From positions 17,663,001 to 17,727,000 of the forward strand of contig JARDYH010000002.1 of assembly GCA_029215795.1 (NCBI GenBank): 64,000 nucleotides of DNA, read 5' to 3'. Below are positions 9,946 to 23,847 of the stretch, piece by piece; the stretch's first letter is position 1, and every line of letters begins with the position of its first letter. The DNA is from Anniella stebbinsi. Taxonomy: Eukaryota; Chordata; Lepidosauria; Squamata; Anniellidae. The position numbers and the translations under genes were made by a program. Under the pieces are notes generated by a model, which saw nothing but the letters and a program-made list of their open reading frames with translations, had not been told where the DNA came from and ran no database searches.

Positions 9946-11748
9946 ATGAGGATTTCTCACGACTTTTAGTTCAGTTCATTATCTCCCCTTGCACAGCTAA
10001 TATGCTTATAGCACCATTGACCTGTGTAAAGGTAAATTGATTCTGTTTCTTTTGAGCAACAACAAACAAACACACAAAAAGGATGATTTTTTTAAAAGTT
10101 ATTTTCTTTTTTCCAGTTTCTGCTCCCACATGGAATCTTCTAAAAGATTCCATGGGCTCCAAGTATAAGATGTTGGGATACTAAGCTAAACCAAATCTTC
10201 TCTAAACAGAGCTGGTGTGTGAGGAACATCTTACTAGTTAAATGCTAAATTTGGTTCAATGCCATTGTGTATGTTTCATGTTTTTGAAATGATGGTCTAA
10301 GCAACAGGGGTTGAAGGAAACGTTTTGTGAATGCAAACGAAATGACATTTTGTTGTTTGATACTGGAATTATCTCATATGAATGCTAATTTGTTCTTCGT
10401 CAGATCTTCAGGCAGTTTGACTTTGTTATTCAATATGATTCATGTGACTATTGAGCTTTGAGCATCCAAGACCAGATCTTTCTATAAGATCAGTGTTTAT
10501 GCCACCTGTCTAAATCTACTAGAATCTTCTGTCATCCTTCCCCATAGCAGGCCCCAAACCCTTCCACTGCTTTTCTTCCCTATGGGTCCTGTGATGTTAC
10601 TTGTTTCTAATCCTTTTGTAATAACCCATCAATGGAATTCTGCCTTCATTTGGAACATGTGTTTGGTTAATCCCACTCTAAGAGCTAGATATTAAATTTG
10701 CTTAACCGCTATATTCAAAATCCACCTCTAGTCACCAGCTACAGCGTGAACCACCTCCAAGGCATTTGCAACCATTCGGAAGGGTATTGATTTGCCATTT
10801 GGGGATCAATGACCTAAGCCTGATAGGTAGCTGAAGACGTTGACATACTGGTTCCATTAAAATCAATATGATTATTTCTATCAAGTACAAAGATGTCAAT
10901 GGCAAACTTCCCATTGGTTTGAATGGTGCTGGACTACACCTGTAGTACAAACCTATCATTAACTATGATTTTTCCCTTTGGGGCTGCTAATTTTTTTTTA
11001 AATAAAGCAAAAAGCAAACTCTCTTTTAACAAAACAAAACAAAAAAAAGAGAGTAGGTATGATTATTTTCTTTTTGAAAAAAAGAATTTGGAACTCTAGT
11101 GCCAATACAGCAAACATGATTCCTCCATGAAAAAGAGGAATCCAAAAAGAAGCTTTCTTGCACAATTTTGCCTGAAGACGCAAAACAAAAGCCCCTGAAA
11201 TTCAGAGGAGCTTAATGTGAAAGGTGGATTTTGCTGTGTATCAAAAGAGGCAAAATTTATGACTGCAAAAAATCTACATTTCCCCTTTTAACGATCTGAT
11301 CCTAAGGATTGCGAAGGCAGTAATTCCATGCTGGGACTGAGGTTTACCCATTGCTGCAGTGACTCATTGTAGAGCATAATACTGCCGGAGTTTTGCAAAG
11401 GCTGCACACCAGACTTTCAGATAGACTGTCTTGTGCAAATAAGTATGATCACAATGTTCATATAAGGTGCTGTGAAGTCTGGGTAACTCCAGGGTTGCAG
11501 ATTTGGTCCATCCCTGCACATCTATTTTATACCTTGGGTCATTTTTGTAGTCTATAATGTTCACTTATGCAATACTGGACTTCCCCCCCACCCTTAAATA
11601 CTTCTCAGATTTTCTTATTGGGAATGCTATTTCTTACCTGTTCAAAGATTACCCTCTGTTTCTCCTTTGCTTGCAATGACAGGTGCATTGACATGTATTG
11701 TCTGTCTAACCATCCATGCTGGAATCAGTGATCATGTGTCTATAGAAC

Positions 11749-11878
11749 AGCCTTGCCCAATCTGATGCTTCCAAAAGTGTTGGACTACAGTTCCCAGAAT
11801 TCCCAGACAGAATGTTGGCTGGGAATTCAGGGAGTTATAGTCCAATATATTTGGAGGGGCCCAGGTTGGGAAAGTCAT
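11749..11878. repeat. Family E foldback repeat (GTTGGACTACAGTTCCC)
   Basis: Inverted halves read TGTTGGACTACAGTTCCCAG and GGGAGTTATAGTCCAA. The same foldback appears at 18180-18300, 32500-32595, 35521-35765, 36760-36845, 52450-52585 and 57470-57550. It lies inside the inferred UTR. Confidence 0.65.
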
Positions 11879-14800
11879 CTATAGAAGGACAATCTGACAT
11901 TGAATATGGTTTCTTCCTATTCCTAGGAAATTCTTTCTACATGTCCTCACCTGTTGAGCAACCCCAGGGCCTGCTTGCAAAGGATTCTGGGGAGTGTCTT
12001 AAGGTCCTCACACACTGGCCAGGTTTCACTGTTGCCCTGCATGAACTGAGAGTGTACCCTATACCACACCAAACTCCTCCCCTGTGGCTGAACATGTCAG
12101 GAAAACATTAGCAGAGATGAGCCAGCTGCCTTTTCTTAGTGACATAACTGGTCTTATTTTGTCAGAATTCTCCGAAAGCCTGATCTAGAATCTCTTTTGA
12201 TTCTTTGTTCATAGTTGTTAATGTGGGGTAATTTTCAATATTCAAATGCTTACTGTATAGATCACCCTCCACTGACAGATGCAACCCTGTCAATTGTAGG
12301 AGGAGATTTTGGATTATTTATTATATCATGTAGACAGCACTGTGTCCTATCAATTGGCACCATGTCAATTACATGGCAATTAGAGATTTTGCATCCATTT
12401 AAATAGCTGCCAGAAGGATGTGAAGGAGTTACTGCATATGAGAATTCCTCTCTTATCTAGGTCCAAAATACTTTTGGTATTAAAAAGCGAATCGAGCAAA
12501 GGGAAGGGCTTCATACAAGCTCCCCCAACATGACAATAAACATACATGGTAAGAAGAGCCCTGTTCAATTCTGAAGCCAGGATAATAGAGTGTTCCACTG
12601 TGCTGTGAACCAGAATCACCAGACTGAAACAGAACAAATCCTTGGTCCTCAGCATAACTTATTGACAAAGGTATGGACAAAGTGTAATAATAGCCATACC
12701 ATATACACACCAAAAATATAAATAAATGTACAACGTGTGCTCAGCTGAGACCAGAAGAAACTACATACTTTGAGTCTAAGCTTCCTATCCAAAGAGGGTT
12801 TTAGTTTCTGTGATCCACAAACCATGAGGAGACACACAAATTTAAGACATTAAAGGAGACCTATTCAGTTTTATCCAAGCATTTGGATATGCTGGATGTT
12901 CAATAAGAACCATACATCAGATGCAAGATCATTGCATTTTGATTGGCTAGCCACTGCTGTTGTTCGCATTAACTAGGACTTCACACATCCCGCTTCTACA
13001 CAGGCAAAACTTGCATGGGTGATTTCACCTGGCAAAAAGGTTGAGAGCAGTAAGTGAAATGGCATTATGTGCATTACAAACGAATGGTGTGCTTCCCAAA
13101 AACAATCCAATGAATTTCAGTTTGGTGGAAGTGCTGAGAAATTTCCATTAAAGATCCTTAGCCCCCTCACAGAATTAGTTCCCAGGGTTCCCAGAGGAAA
13201 CTACTTTAAGTTATGACATTAGATTCCTATGACCGGATCATTATTTTTTCATACATTCTTCTCCAATGATTTTATTTAATGGTTCTAAACAGGGGTGCAT
13301 ATTTGTGACAAGATGTATGTATTGCCACGCAATAGTCTTTCATTTCCTCTTTAACTCTATTTTTAGATAGTGCATAGATCAGAATAATGGAGAGTACAGA
13401 AGTCTCACTGGGACTTCCCACCTAGTGTAAGGCAAGCGCAGGATGTCTTTTGGCCATCAAAAGTGCATGCATAGCGCCTTCGCCGGCATTGCACTATGTC
13501 CTTGGGGTCAGCACTGACATTACACGCACACATACAAAATGACAATGAACCCAGGAGGGCAATGCACCAGTGCAGGATTCCCTAGGAATGGGGAGAAAGG
13601 ACTATGGAGGGCAGAATCACTACATGGTTCTCTGTATTATACGGAGAGGGCAATGAAGACTAGCGGAGCCCTGGAATGCAGTGCCCAAGTGTTTACAGAA
13701 TATGCCGTGTGCACAAATATATATTTTCATGGATGCATGTGTTCCTGTCCAATGGAAGTATATAGATACCGACACACACATGTGTAGATTTACCAGAGGT
13801 CCCTATCCTAAACTGGGCCATCAATTTTCGTATTGAAGAAAAGGAATGATCCCGAATTGTGTCCAGTCAAATCCTGACATCTGGTGTGTCTAGAAAGGCA
13901 TGAGAAGGATGTTCTGTTTTAATTGTAAGAATAAAATCAAAAGCATTAACTTTTGATATCCCACTGTACATTCGCCAGACTATAAAGGACAGCCAGTTTA
14001 GCCAGTTATTTCTAATCAATGTATAACATACAGCCCTCCTCCTGAGATCCCAAGTTCTCCCCATTACAGACAACTCCAAGCAACCTCTTCTGTGATATTG
14101 TTTTCTCTTGTCCGAACCAGCTTTCCTTTGTTGCTGCTGCACTGCTAGCAAACAGTATAGCATGGTAACCTCCCCATCAGCTACTCAGCCAATGGCAGAC
14201 TGCAGATGGGTTCATAGGAGACCAGCAGCCATTTTAAACGTGATTTATGTGTGCATTGACTTAAAACTTCTGTCTATTTGCATTGAATACTGTCCGTTCT
14301 ATGTGTTCCGCTCCACAAAGAAATTATAGCAGAATAGTATCCCAACATCTTTCTTACCTATCTACTTGGAGTTATTTTTCATGGGCACATCCAAGATGAA
14401 TTCAACTTTCAAGAAACCTTGGATATTGTTTAATCATCTGTGGAGGAACAAAGAATGTGCTTGATTACTTCGGTTGAATAGCTTTATTCTGGATCTCTCT
14501 TAACTAAAGCTAAATCCAAAGACCTATGAAGGACAAAAACCAGCAAAACGTAAAGCTCAGACCGACTTACGGGAATAGCGACCTCCTTTTTTTTTTTACC
14601 CCCAAAAAAAACCTTAACCAAAAAAAAAAAAAATAGGAGATGTGGCAATGACATAGCTATGGGGGAACAAAAAATTCTGATGTTTTTCTTGCTTGTCATC
14701 ATATTTAAGTATTTTGTGATCTTTGTTGATTACGCCCGGCCTACTCTATATTTATTATGGGAATTAATTCTCTTTGTTATTGTTTAAAAGTTATGCCAGT

Positions 14801-16033
14801 TATTTCTTTCCTGACATGTTTGGGCTATGACCCACTATACTGGTATCAATCAATATAATTAGATCAAGATCGAAGCTTAAAGTCTTAGCTCTAGTTAAAT
14901 ATTGATTCCAAAGGGGGATTCTTTTGGTTTCAGCAGAGCCGGCGTACCATCTTGGGCTTTGAACACAAGTTTAGCTAGAGCTAAAACTGCAGGGTCAGGC
15001 TTCTATTGATGAGATTTTGTAATTATCTTGGTGGCATTCCTGATGATTTTGGTTGCAATCCACCTGGATTTGCTCTCAAGCACTTCCCATTGAAATGAAA
15101 GGAAGTTGTGCAGGAGCACAGATATATGCGATGGCCACGGATTTCAATGGGGTGAGCATAAGAGCATCTCCCACTGGGTTGTGTCTTTTGTTTTCTAGAG
15201 TTTAATTTTGCTTATTTATCAATCCTAGAATTGTAGTGCATCCTAGATGCAAATCTGAGGTCAGCACGTGAATTTAATGTTGGGGATGGGGGCAGGGAGA
15301 ATTGGTAAAGCTTTCAGACTCTGTTACAGACCCAAGTGAGGGAAAAGACAAGTTACCAAAAATATTAAAGATCCCTCACCCCTCTCCCCAAACTGAGGTA
15401 TGTTTTATATATTATAATCACTTTCAATGGTTTATTAAATGATCAGCCCTTAAGTTATTTAAGTTAATTCCTCCTCCTCACCTCACTCAAAAAAATAAAA
15501 CCAAAAACCAGTGAGGCATACCTTTTTAATTATTATTATGGCACATAAAAAGCCTTCATAATATAACTTATTTATTTAACTTATTCAGCACCTACTAAAG
15601 GTGCCCTTGTATAGTTTATATTTTTATTTTTTTTTATAAAATCAACTTAAAGCACTACAATTTATTTGCTGTCAGAACAACAAAGTGATGATTTTTTATT
15701 TTTTTATTTTTGGACAAGCAAGGAATCTTTTGTCTAAAACCATGCATTCAGGAACAACAGGGGATTTAATTAATATAATAATAATAAATAAAAAAACAAG
15801 ACACTGCAACACTTTGTGGCTTTTTAAAAACCTAAGCTGGGGGGGAAATATAAAATAACAACAAGCAAAAAATAAATAAATAAATAAATTTTAAAAAGAG
15901 AGAAACCCTTAAAGTAGCTGCTTCCAAGAATGAACTTTGTGTGTGTGTAAAAAAAAATAAAAAAATAAAAAAATTAAAAGATTAAAAAAAAACAGGAAAA
16001 AAAAGGAAAAAAAACTTTCTATTTCTAGTGAGA

Positions 16034-16107
16034 ACCAAAGAGGCTACCTCACTGACTTTTTCCATTTGTAATTTTAATCGTGTTGATGATACCAAAGATA
16101 CCAAAGA
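16034..16107 (+). promoter_or_regulatory. Cluster of miR-9 (three 8-mers) and let-7 (8-mer) seed matches
   Basis: ACCAAAGA occurs at 16034-16041, 16091-16098 and 16100-16107. CTACCTCA, the let-7 8-mer, occurs at 16044-16051. The last two miR-9 matches start 9 bases apart, so two Argonaute complexes could not easily bind both at once. miR-9 repression of Onecut2 is established in mammals; conservation of these exact sites is my inference. Confidence 0.65.
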
Positions 16108-16437
16108 TTTCTTTCTCTGTGCGGTCTGCATTTTGCTTGTGCTCTCTATTGTTTTTAACTGTTTCCTCTTTTACATCCAGTATGTACAGCTGCAACTCAG
16201 AAACCCCCACCCACCCCAAAGAAACACCGCTAGAGGGAGCTGCTAATTCTGACATCATTTTCTGTGTTTACCTTTCTGACACCACACCACCCTCCCCCTG
16301 CTTCTAAATAAAGTTGCCTCTGACAGCTTGGTCTTAAGCACATCTGTCCTGATACAGCAAACTAGATCCATGTACAGAAGGAAGCTTGTGCGCAAGCAGC
16401 TGATGGGGATACATATTCACATGGTCACCCAAGCCAC

Positions 16438-16700
16438 ATTGAACTGGATGGGTGAGGATGCACATCCTTTTCTGGAATGCCCTAAACCAGATGGATGGAA
16501 CGTGCCTTCCTCTCTCAACTGGCCTGAGCTGATTGGACAGGGTTACACATCCCTTTCTGAAGCAGACTGAGCCAGTTGGACAGGGGTACGTATCTCTTTT
16601 TTTGGAGCAGCCTAATATAGATAGATGGTGATGTGCATCTCTTTTTTTTGGAGCTGCCTGAACTGGATGGATGGGGTTACACATCCCTTTCTGGAACTAC
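16438..16700 (+). repeat. Degenerate minisatellite, six units of about 42-46 bp
   Basis: Units start near 16438, 16480, 16523, 16566, 16611 and 16657. They share the pattern CCTGAACTGGATGGATGGGG followed by TTACACATCCCTTTCTGGA. It lies in the inferred UTR. Confidence 0.75.
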
Positions 16701-16777
16701 TACTTGATATGTGGGACTAGTTGCCCATGGCCACAACTGGTTGGAGGCAACTAGCTGGGATCCAAAGAACTAATGAA

Positions 16778-16985
16778 GAAGGCCGTGGGTCAGTGGTAGG
16801 GCATGTGCTTTGCACACAAAAGGGGTCAGGTTCGTTCTTTGGCATGTCACATTTAAAAGATCTCCTGCAAAGGACTAGGAAAGGTCCCAGCCTCTGACTA
16901 TGGAGAACTGCCACCAGTCGGAGTAAATAATGGGCTAGATGGGACAATGTGTAGATGACTCAGTATAAGGTAGCTTCTCTTGTTT
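16778..16985 (+). repeat. tRNA-headed SINE, plus strand
   Basis: Head GGCCGTGGGTCAGTGGTAGG with an A-box-like element, then TGCTTTGCA and a weak B-box CAGGTTCGTTC. The body ends with CAGTATAAGGTAGCTTCTCT. The same family is present in reverse at 31544-31740 and 3218-3358. Confidence 0.75.
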
Positions 16986-17329
16986 GTCATATAACGAGAT
17001 CTGGGGAGGATGCAACTTCCTCTGAGGCATGCTTAAAATAAAGCTTTGGATTCCAGGCACAACTGAGACTTCCCCATGTGCCCATGGGGCCTTGGGCAAT
17101 GTGTGGCAGAACATGAACCTATTTTAATGGAACTTAACATCCTCTTGATATGAGCAAACCTAGCTGGGCTTAAGGCCGTGATCCAAAGTTGAGATACTTG
17201 AATGTAAGCTTCACTGAAATCAATGCAACATCTGTGTTTAGGACTGGGGTGAAAGAAATGAATGAATAAATGGACTTAACCATGCCCTTCAGTATGCTTA
17301 AGACCCCATCCAGAGCAACCATGGCTGTT

Positions 17330-17509
17330 CAGATGGCATGCTAAGCCATGTTAGTTAGGCTAAATGTTATGGCTTAGTGTGTCATGTGAACCATTCCTAA
17401 CCATGGTGGCTACATACGTAACCATGGTTTAAACAAGCTCACTAATCATTTGCTGCAAAAGTATTAAGGGCCTAACCATGGCTTAATGTATTGTCTGAAC
17501 AGGCCAAAT
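17330..17509. repeat. Family C palindromic MITE
   Basis: Left part CTGTTCAGATGGCATGCTAA and right part TAATGTATTGTCTGAACAGG, with central copies of AACCATGGT. Inside the inferred UTR. Confidence 0.65.
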
Positions 17510-18179
17510 GGCTTCAATTTGCCCTAGGTGCATTTATGTTTTCGGGTATTGTGCCCATCTGGAGAAACAAAGCTCTGGTATGAGCTGATTTCCTCTTTCC
17601 CTTCAACGGAAGGGAAAGCTCCACAAGGTGCCCCTTTAAATGCATGGAACAGTCCACTGCACTGAAGTGAACAGGGAACCTCTTGCACACATGAGAGCTC
17701 TGTGCCCATGTGCATGCCATAAACACTACAACTTCTGTACAAGGAACCACTGGATCAGAGTGTATGTGCTTGAGATCATGGTGTGGGGCCTAGAAATGAA
17801 AGAAGGCGATTGTGTTGAACATAAGTTATATTTCATTACCGTTTTATTTTATTTTGTTCCTAGAAAATTATCTTGACCGGTTTTTCTGCCTGCTGCTAAA
17901 TACTTATTGGAAATTTCTGGGAGATTTGACACAAGATTTGGGGGGGGGGGGATTCAATCCTGTTATTGATATTTCCCAACAGTTAAACATGAAAAAGAGA
18001 TATAGCCTTCTCTCCCTAAGACAGAAGTCCTGGCCATGATTATGGTTACATGGAAACCTCCATGTTCACAAACAGTATGCCACTAAACACAAGTTGCTAG
18101 GGAGTAACAGCTAGCGATGGATGTTTCCTTCTTCTCGTTTGTGGGTTTCCAAGAGGTATCTCATCTGCTTGACCACTGT

Positions 18180-18300
18180 GAGAAGCAGAATGCCCTCCAG
18201 ACATGTTGGACTGCAAACTCATCATCCCCAGCCAGCATAGAGATGGCAGGTGTTGCAGTCCGACACATCTGAAGGGCACCAGATGGGGAAAGTCTGAGAT
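18180..18300. repeat. Family E foldback repeat
   Basis: TGTTGGACTGCAAACTCATC and a later GTTGCAGTCCGACACATCTG form inverted halves, followed by GGCACCAGATGGGGAAAG. Confidence 0.65.
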
Positions 18301-18759
18301 AGATCCAACAGGACTTCCCTGCTCCTACAACCACACTGATAAAAATGAAGCCAAAACAGACTAGGCCTCTTGTTGACAATTTGAGGTTAATTCAAACTAT
18401 TCATAAAGGTTTTGTTATACTTGGACAAACAATCAAACACAACTTAGGAAGTTCAGGTCTAAGATAGAAGTTTCTTTTTCTCTCTTCAGTTATTATGGCA
18501 TTTGACTTTTAACCAGGCCCTTACGTGGCTTATGATCAGAATATTTAAAAATACAGCATCAAAATGATAAATATAATTAAAATATGATAAATGTGCAAAA
18601 ACAAATTTCACGAAACTAATAATAGACATCTTGGGGAAAAATCAGGGGCAATTAGAGGCAAAAATCAAAAGGCCTTGGGTAATGATATTGCACAATTTCG
18701 AATGGCCTTAAAAGAGGATTATCTCATTCATGAAGGAACAAGCTATCAATGGCTACTAC

Positions 18760-18950
18760 TGCGATTATGCTACCTCCAATATCAGGGGCAGTATATCTCT
18801 GTATGCCAGTGGCTGGGAAGTCAAGTAGGAGGATTCTTATGGGCCACCCATTGGTGCATCTGGTTGACCATTGTGCAAACACAGTGCTGGACTAGCTGGG
18901 CTTTAGGTCTGATATGATACAACTTGGCTGTTCTTCTTGTCCTTATGAAC
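18760..18950 (+). mobile_element. L3/CR1-like LINE 3' tail
   Basis: CCAATATCAGGGGCAGTAT, then GTGCTGGACTAGCTGGGCTT and GTCTGATATGATACAACTTG, the typical 3' end of this LINE group. It also appears at 26450-26835 and 39122-39776. No coding remnant. Confidence 0.65.
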
Positions 18951-19719
18951 TGCCTGCCACTTACCGGCTCACACTTCCCTGGTTGGCTCACATTATTTTC
19001 TAGATCAGCTCTTAAATTCTAGTCTAGGATGGCCTACCGCTCCCAAATCTAGTGTCAGCAAGACCTGTAGCTATTTCTCTCGCTTTGCTTCAGATTTCAG
19101 AGTTACTGAGACAAAAAGCAAAATAATGTCCATTTCCTCATTTTTAAGGAAAATAGAAAATCTAATGCTTACTTGGGTCTATCATTTTTTCCCTTTTTTG
19201 TCCCAGTAGCCCTCGGAAGATCCTGAAATCTGGTCAATACCTACTGAAGTGAATTTAATTACATCTGCATAACTCCTCCTGCATGCCATTTTAAGGGTGT
19301 TCAGGCCAAACTAGACGTAACAGCAAATGTGTCATTTTCTGTTGTGTCATTGGGTTTTGAAACAATTAATAGTAAGCATGGAGGGAGGGGGGGAGCAATT
19401 TCATCCATTCAATAGAAACATCCTTCCCAGTGCTAACTAGCAGTCATGCATAGGGGTGATTTTCGTTGAGACCGCAGCAAGGAAGAGAAGAGTAACTCCG
19501 TCCAATCCTCTATATCTGTTATTAGTTGTTTTTCAAATGCAGCGGCAAGTGACACATTTAGCATCATGCCCTACTTTGGCTCTTATACATTTCAGGCTTT
19601 GAACTAACAGTTGTTTCTAACCTCCCCACCAACACACACGCACAGAGTTTTGCTCAAAATCCAGCAGGATGAAGAGTGCTGGACAACTCCAAACTTGCTC
19701 ACCGTGACTTTCTAACATT

Positions 19720-20118
19720 TTGGCCGGTTCCAATTTCTGATGTACAAGAACAGGTCACTTTTTCAATCTCAAACGCAAACTCAAGCAAGAGCGCTTTCGT
19801 TTGAGAGATGTTTGCAAATTGCTGAGTTTGTGATCGCATTAGAAAAAAAATGTGTACTTTTTGAAAATGCACACTTTGAAATGCACATTTTTAAATAAAG
19901 CATTTTCACACGTAAGCCAATAGGGGGAAAGTGTGCATCTTTTAAAATTTCACACAGAAATGTTCAGTTTTCCCATTTGAAATGCACACTTTCCTCATTT
20001 GAATGAGCCAAAACTGCATCACAAACTAAAACAGGAGCAGCAAGCCAAAACGAGCTTCGAAGTGATTTTTGGAGAATGTAGGTGCGCTCAAAAATTGCTG
20101 GTTCTCTGATTCCTAGTG
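19720..20118. repeat. Family G repeat
   Basis: Rich in GAAAATGCACACTTT and AAATGCACATTTTT, ending GGTTCTCTGATTCCTA, which is roughly the reverse of the TAGGGATGGGAGAACC start of other copies. Confidence 0.45.
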
Positions 20119-20762
20119 CTGATACAGAAATGGCTATCCCTTAAGCAACATTCTTAAGCAACCATTCTGTGACTTCGGGATTATTTTTTTTCCAGAACTG
20201 CTCTCTAAAATTTTAATGCCAGAGGATGGGCGAGATGGAATTGAGGAAAGCAAATTACAGGAAGTTTATTGGCCAGCCAAACTGTTTCCTGCTGGAGCAG
20301 TAATCTCCCGGTTCTTTTCCAATAAGGTTTTAGCAGTTTGGCATTATTTTCGTTACAGGTAAACTGCGTCCTCCATCGGTTCAACGCAACAAAACCCCAC
20401 ACCTTAAAATATTCTTCCTCCTCCCCCCCCACCCCCTCTTAAACAGCAGCATGGGTTTATTTCCCCCTTTCTTGGATCCTTATTGTGTACATTTTATGGC
20501 TATATGCCTTCAACATAGAGCTATAATGATTCTCAGGATGCCTTCCACGAATGGAAGATAATGACAGATCCTTTGTGTTAACTGTTAACCCTTCCCAGCT
20601 GGGCTCTCCGGACACTTCCTGCCCTGCAAAGGAATGTCAAAGAGGGCAAAAAAACTGAACACAGAAAAAAAAAAGTCAAAATTGGCAGGACCCTTTGACG
20701 GCAATTGCATTTTTTATCAGACTCTTGCTTCACGTGCAAAGTGTGAATCTACCACAGGACGA

Positions 20763-20948
20763 GTGCCTTGCTTGAACCAAAGCAACGATTTTGCCAGTCT
20801 AGACCTTTCTGTGCTTTTTTTTTTAATTCTTCCTGTGAATACCTCAGCGTCAACTGGGCCGCCATATTGTAACTGGTGGGCTTATTGTACTGTGGTGCTT
20901 TGCAATGCAACCCTGCAAAGAACACAATTTGTAATAATAATACCAAAG
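20763..20948 (+). promoter_or_regulatory. miR-124 and miR-9 7-mer seed matches
   Basis: GTGCCTT (miR-124 type) at 20763-20769, ACCAAAG at 20776-20782 and ACCAAAG at 20942-20948. These are short matches; chance is a real alternative. Confidence 0.35.
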
Positions 20949-23707
20949 GTCCTTTCCCTCTTTTTCTCTTCCTCTCTATTTCTTCATGGTTCCAAAGCTT
21001 TAAAATATAAACCTGGGCATGTTGGCAAAGCAGACCGCTCAATTCCTTACCGAATTTTCTCAGATATACCTCATAGATAATAGTGTTTAGAGTAATGTTA
21101 TTATAGCGTATGTAATAAATTATTCACTTGTTTCATTTTGGTAACTGTGATTTAAAAGAAATAAAAAAGCTTTATACGTTTTAGGTTGTGCTTTTGTAAT
21201 AGACAGGAAAAAAAGGTGCGCTTAAAAATGTATGTCCGTCTTTCTTCCCTTTGGATTTTTATTTATTCTGGATTGGGGAAAGTTGCAGAATTGAGCCCAA
21301 AGTTTACAGTTTTCATATTTTGCTGAAGAAACAATCTGTGTTAATTTGCTCTGTTGAAGAAAAAAGTATGATTATTTTCTACATTTGTGCTACTTGGTCT
21401 GAACAATTAATTGTTCTGTGTTAACAGTGTAGTATTATAATTAGCAACTGCTATAATTTCAGTGCTATCATTTTGATGCATGAGGCAAAAGAAAAAAATT
21501 AGCAGTGTAATGCATTGTGGTTCTTAATAGCAACTTTTTTTTTCATTTGGAAATAGATGTTTCCCTTTCATTTAATGAAATTTATTTATGCATGGGAGCC
21601 TGTTATCCGTTAGCGGTTGTGGAACAGTTTGTGTATACATGCATTTAGACCGTGAAAATGTGCACAGTAAGTTCTGTCTCATAAAGTTGAAATATCAGTT
21701 TGCAAAGAGAAGGTATTTCCATTCAAATATGCATTTAGATCAGTGCACATTTAAAAAAGAAAAATACACCCAAACCAAATTGGATTCTAATTATAATATT
21801 TGAAATGAATATTAAAAACATAGATTAGTCAATTGGTATTTCCCTATTTCTAAGACAAATGTCATTTCTATGTGGGTAGTTTGGAAAAGACACCTCTTAC
21901 TGGGAATATGAGTCAGCTGTGCATTTTTTCCAATACAAAAGGAGTTCCTTTGGCTTTATGGTTAAAAAGAAATAAAAAACAGCAACATACGTAATATTAT
22001 TGCAAATTTATATTGCGATTCTGAGAAGCAGCAACGTTTTCCCAGCTAGCTCCAAATGAATTACCATATTGATATTTTTGGGGTTCGTTCCTTTTGGGGT
22101 GTGTTGTAACAAGATGGTCAACGTTTGACAGGAAGCAAACCCCAGCGGAATAAGCAGGGTCTCTTACAATCTTGCCGTCTACTGGGATTGACAGACAACA
22201 GGCTACTTTGGCAGTTCTGTCTAACACAACAGCCCCAACCCAGCTATAATCGCTACTCATCTATCTACCTTGCCTATGCAACTGTATTTCAATTCTCAAA
22301 TGCATTTGAAGGGTGTTTGGTTGTTTCGTTTTGAATCTCACAAAAAAAGAAAGAAAGAAAATGCAGGCAGTCTTTTTCGGGCCTTCACAGGACAAAGTAA
22401 CATGTCATGGCCTCTAAGTTAATATTTATGAAACTATATTTTGGAGACAGGTCAAGAGAGTACTAACTTTAAGTGCTTTCAAAAGCATTTTGCTCATCAG
22501 CCTCAGCAATATAATTTTCTTTGTTCGGAGTAACTTTGTTGATTCCCACTCTTAACGCAGAAGTGGAAACCCACACAAAACCAATTATCTGATCTACCAT
22601 TTTGTAATTGAAGCACAAGGCCGGCTCAACTATGTAGGCAACTGCTTGAGGTCTTTTCCATCAGCTGTAGAGCATGAGTCCATGCTCTTGTGCTACATCT
22701 GGCACAGCTAATTCCTCATGCAAACTGAGAGTGTGCCACAGAATCATTGTGATTTAACTGGCAGTTGTGGGGTGCACTCATGGTTTACAAGGGAAAGCCT
22801 TTGACCCATCTCTGCACCACATCATCCTACCAACGGTAGCAAAGAATACTTGAACCAGCCTTGACAAAGAACATATTATATAGCCGAATTGCTTATCACT
22901 GACACGTTGATTATCTTTTTTATTTGGATGCATAATTGATCCCATTTGCAAACATTCTGCCTAAACCCATCTCTCCAACCACACCATAAAGCCAAATAAA
23001 CTGCTAAGTCCACTTTACTTTGTTTAGGAGAGTGCAGCTTAGAAATAGGGGTGTGTGGGAAACGGCAGTCTGCTATACAAGACAACGTCCAACATGAACA
23101 TCAGTAGCGTGTTTATATGTCTTTTGTCATTAAGAATATACTGGACGTGTGCTTACATTAGTGCAAAGGAACATGTTTTTATTTGGCCTTATAATCGTAG
23201 ATTGTGATAAATGAAAGCTTTGTACTATAGTCTGTTTATTTTATTTTTTCCTATTTCTCTGCCAAAGATGGTAATGGATACAAGGATTTTAAATAGGTTT
23301 TTTTCCTTTTCTTTTTGGTAAGACAGTTAATGATTGTAATAGTGTTAAAACTTTCCAAAAGCTTTATATGTTCTTCTGCAATAAGCCAAACCAAATATTT
23401 GTTTCAAGTAAACTGCAGTCATGCTAACAGATTCACAAACCATACTTAACCAAAATGCAGTTGTTGTAATGTTTGCATAAATGTTCAAATGCATTTTTTT
23501 CTTTTTTTCAATCCAAAGGAAATAAGGGGTACGAGAGAGAATGGCTATGCCACCTCCTGTTTAAACAAACAGTGGGTAGTCCAGCTTATGAAGTTTTGCC
23601 AAGAATACTTGTAATTTAAGGTATATTTTATAATGCCATTATATGTCTTGGGTTTCGTTTTGTTTTTATTTTGTGAAGGTGATATGTTAAATCGAGTGTT
23701 CCAGACA

Positions 23708-23713
23708 AATAAA
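23708..23713 (+). terminator. Polyadenylation signal AATAAA (candidate)
   Basis: AATAAA followed within about 40 bases by T-rich sequence. One of two strong candidates for the ONECUT2 mRNA 3' end. Confidence 0.5.
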
Positions 23714-23847
23714 GTAGCTACAGAATGAATGTTATTTTATTATTAAATGGTTTTTACTCAATTATTTGTGCCAACAGACATCCTTTACCTTAATAACAAA
23801 TTACTGTATATGTGTCAAAAGTCTTAATTTATAGTTCTTGATGTGAA

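Noticed and set aside
16802..16840. tRNA-like A and B boxes
   Set aside because: They belong to a SINE head; the sequence does not fold into a full cloverleaf and has a SINE body attached.
18591..18917. 108-residue open frame
   Set aside because: Its second half is the 3' tail of a LINE, and the first half has no similarity I recognise.
20634..21080. 148-residue open frame on the plus strand
   Set aside because: It lies inside the inferred ONECUT2 3' UTR, has no recognisable domain and low-complexity composition.
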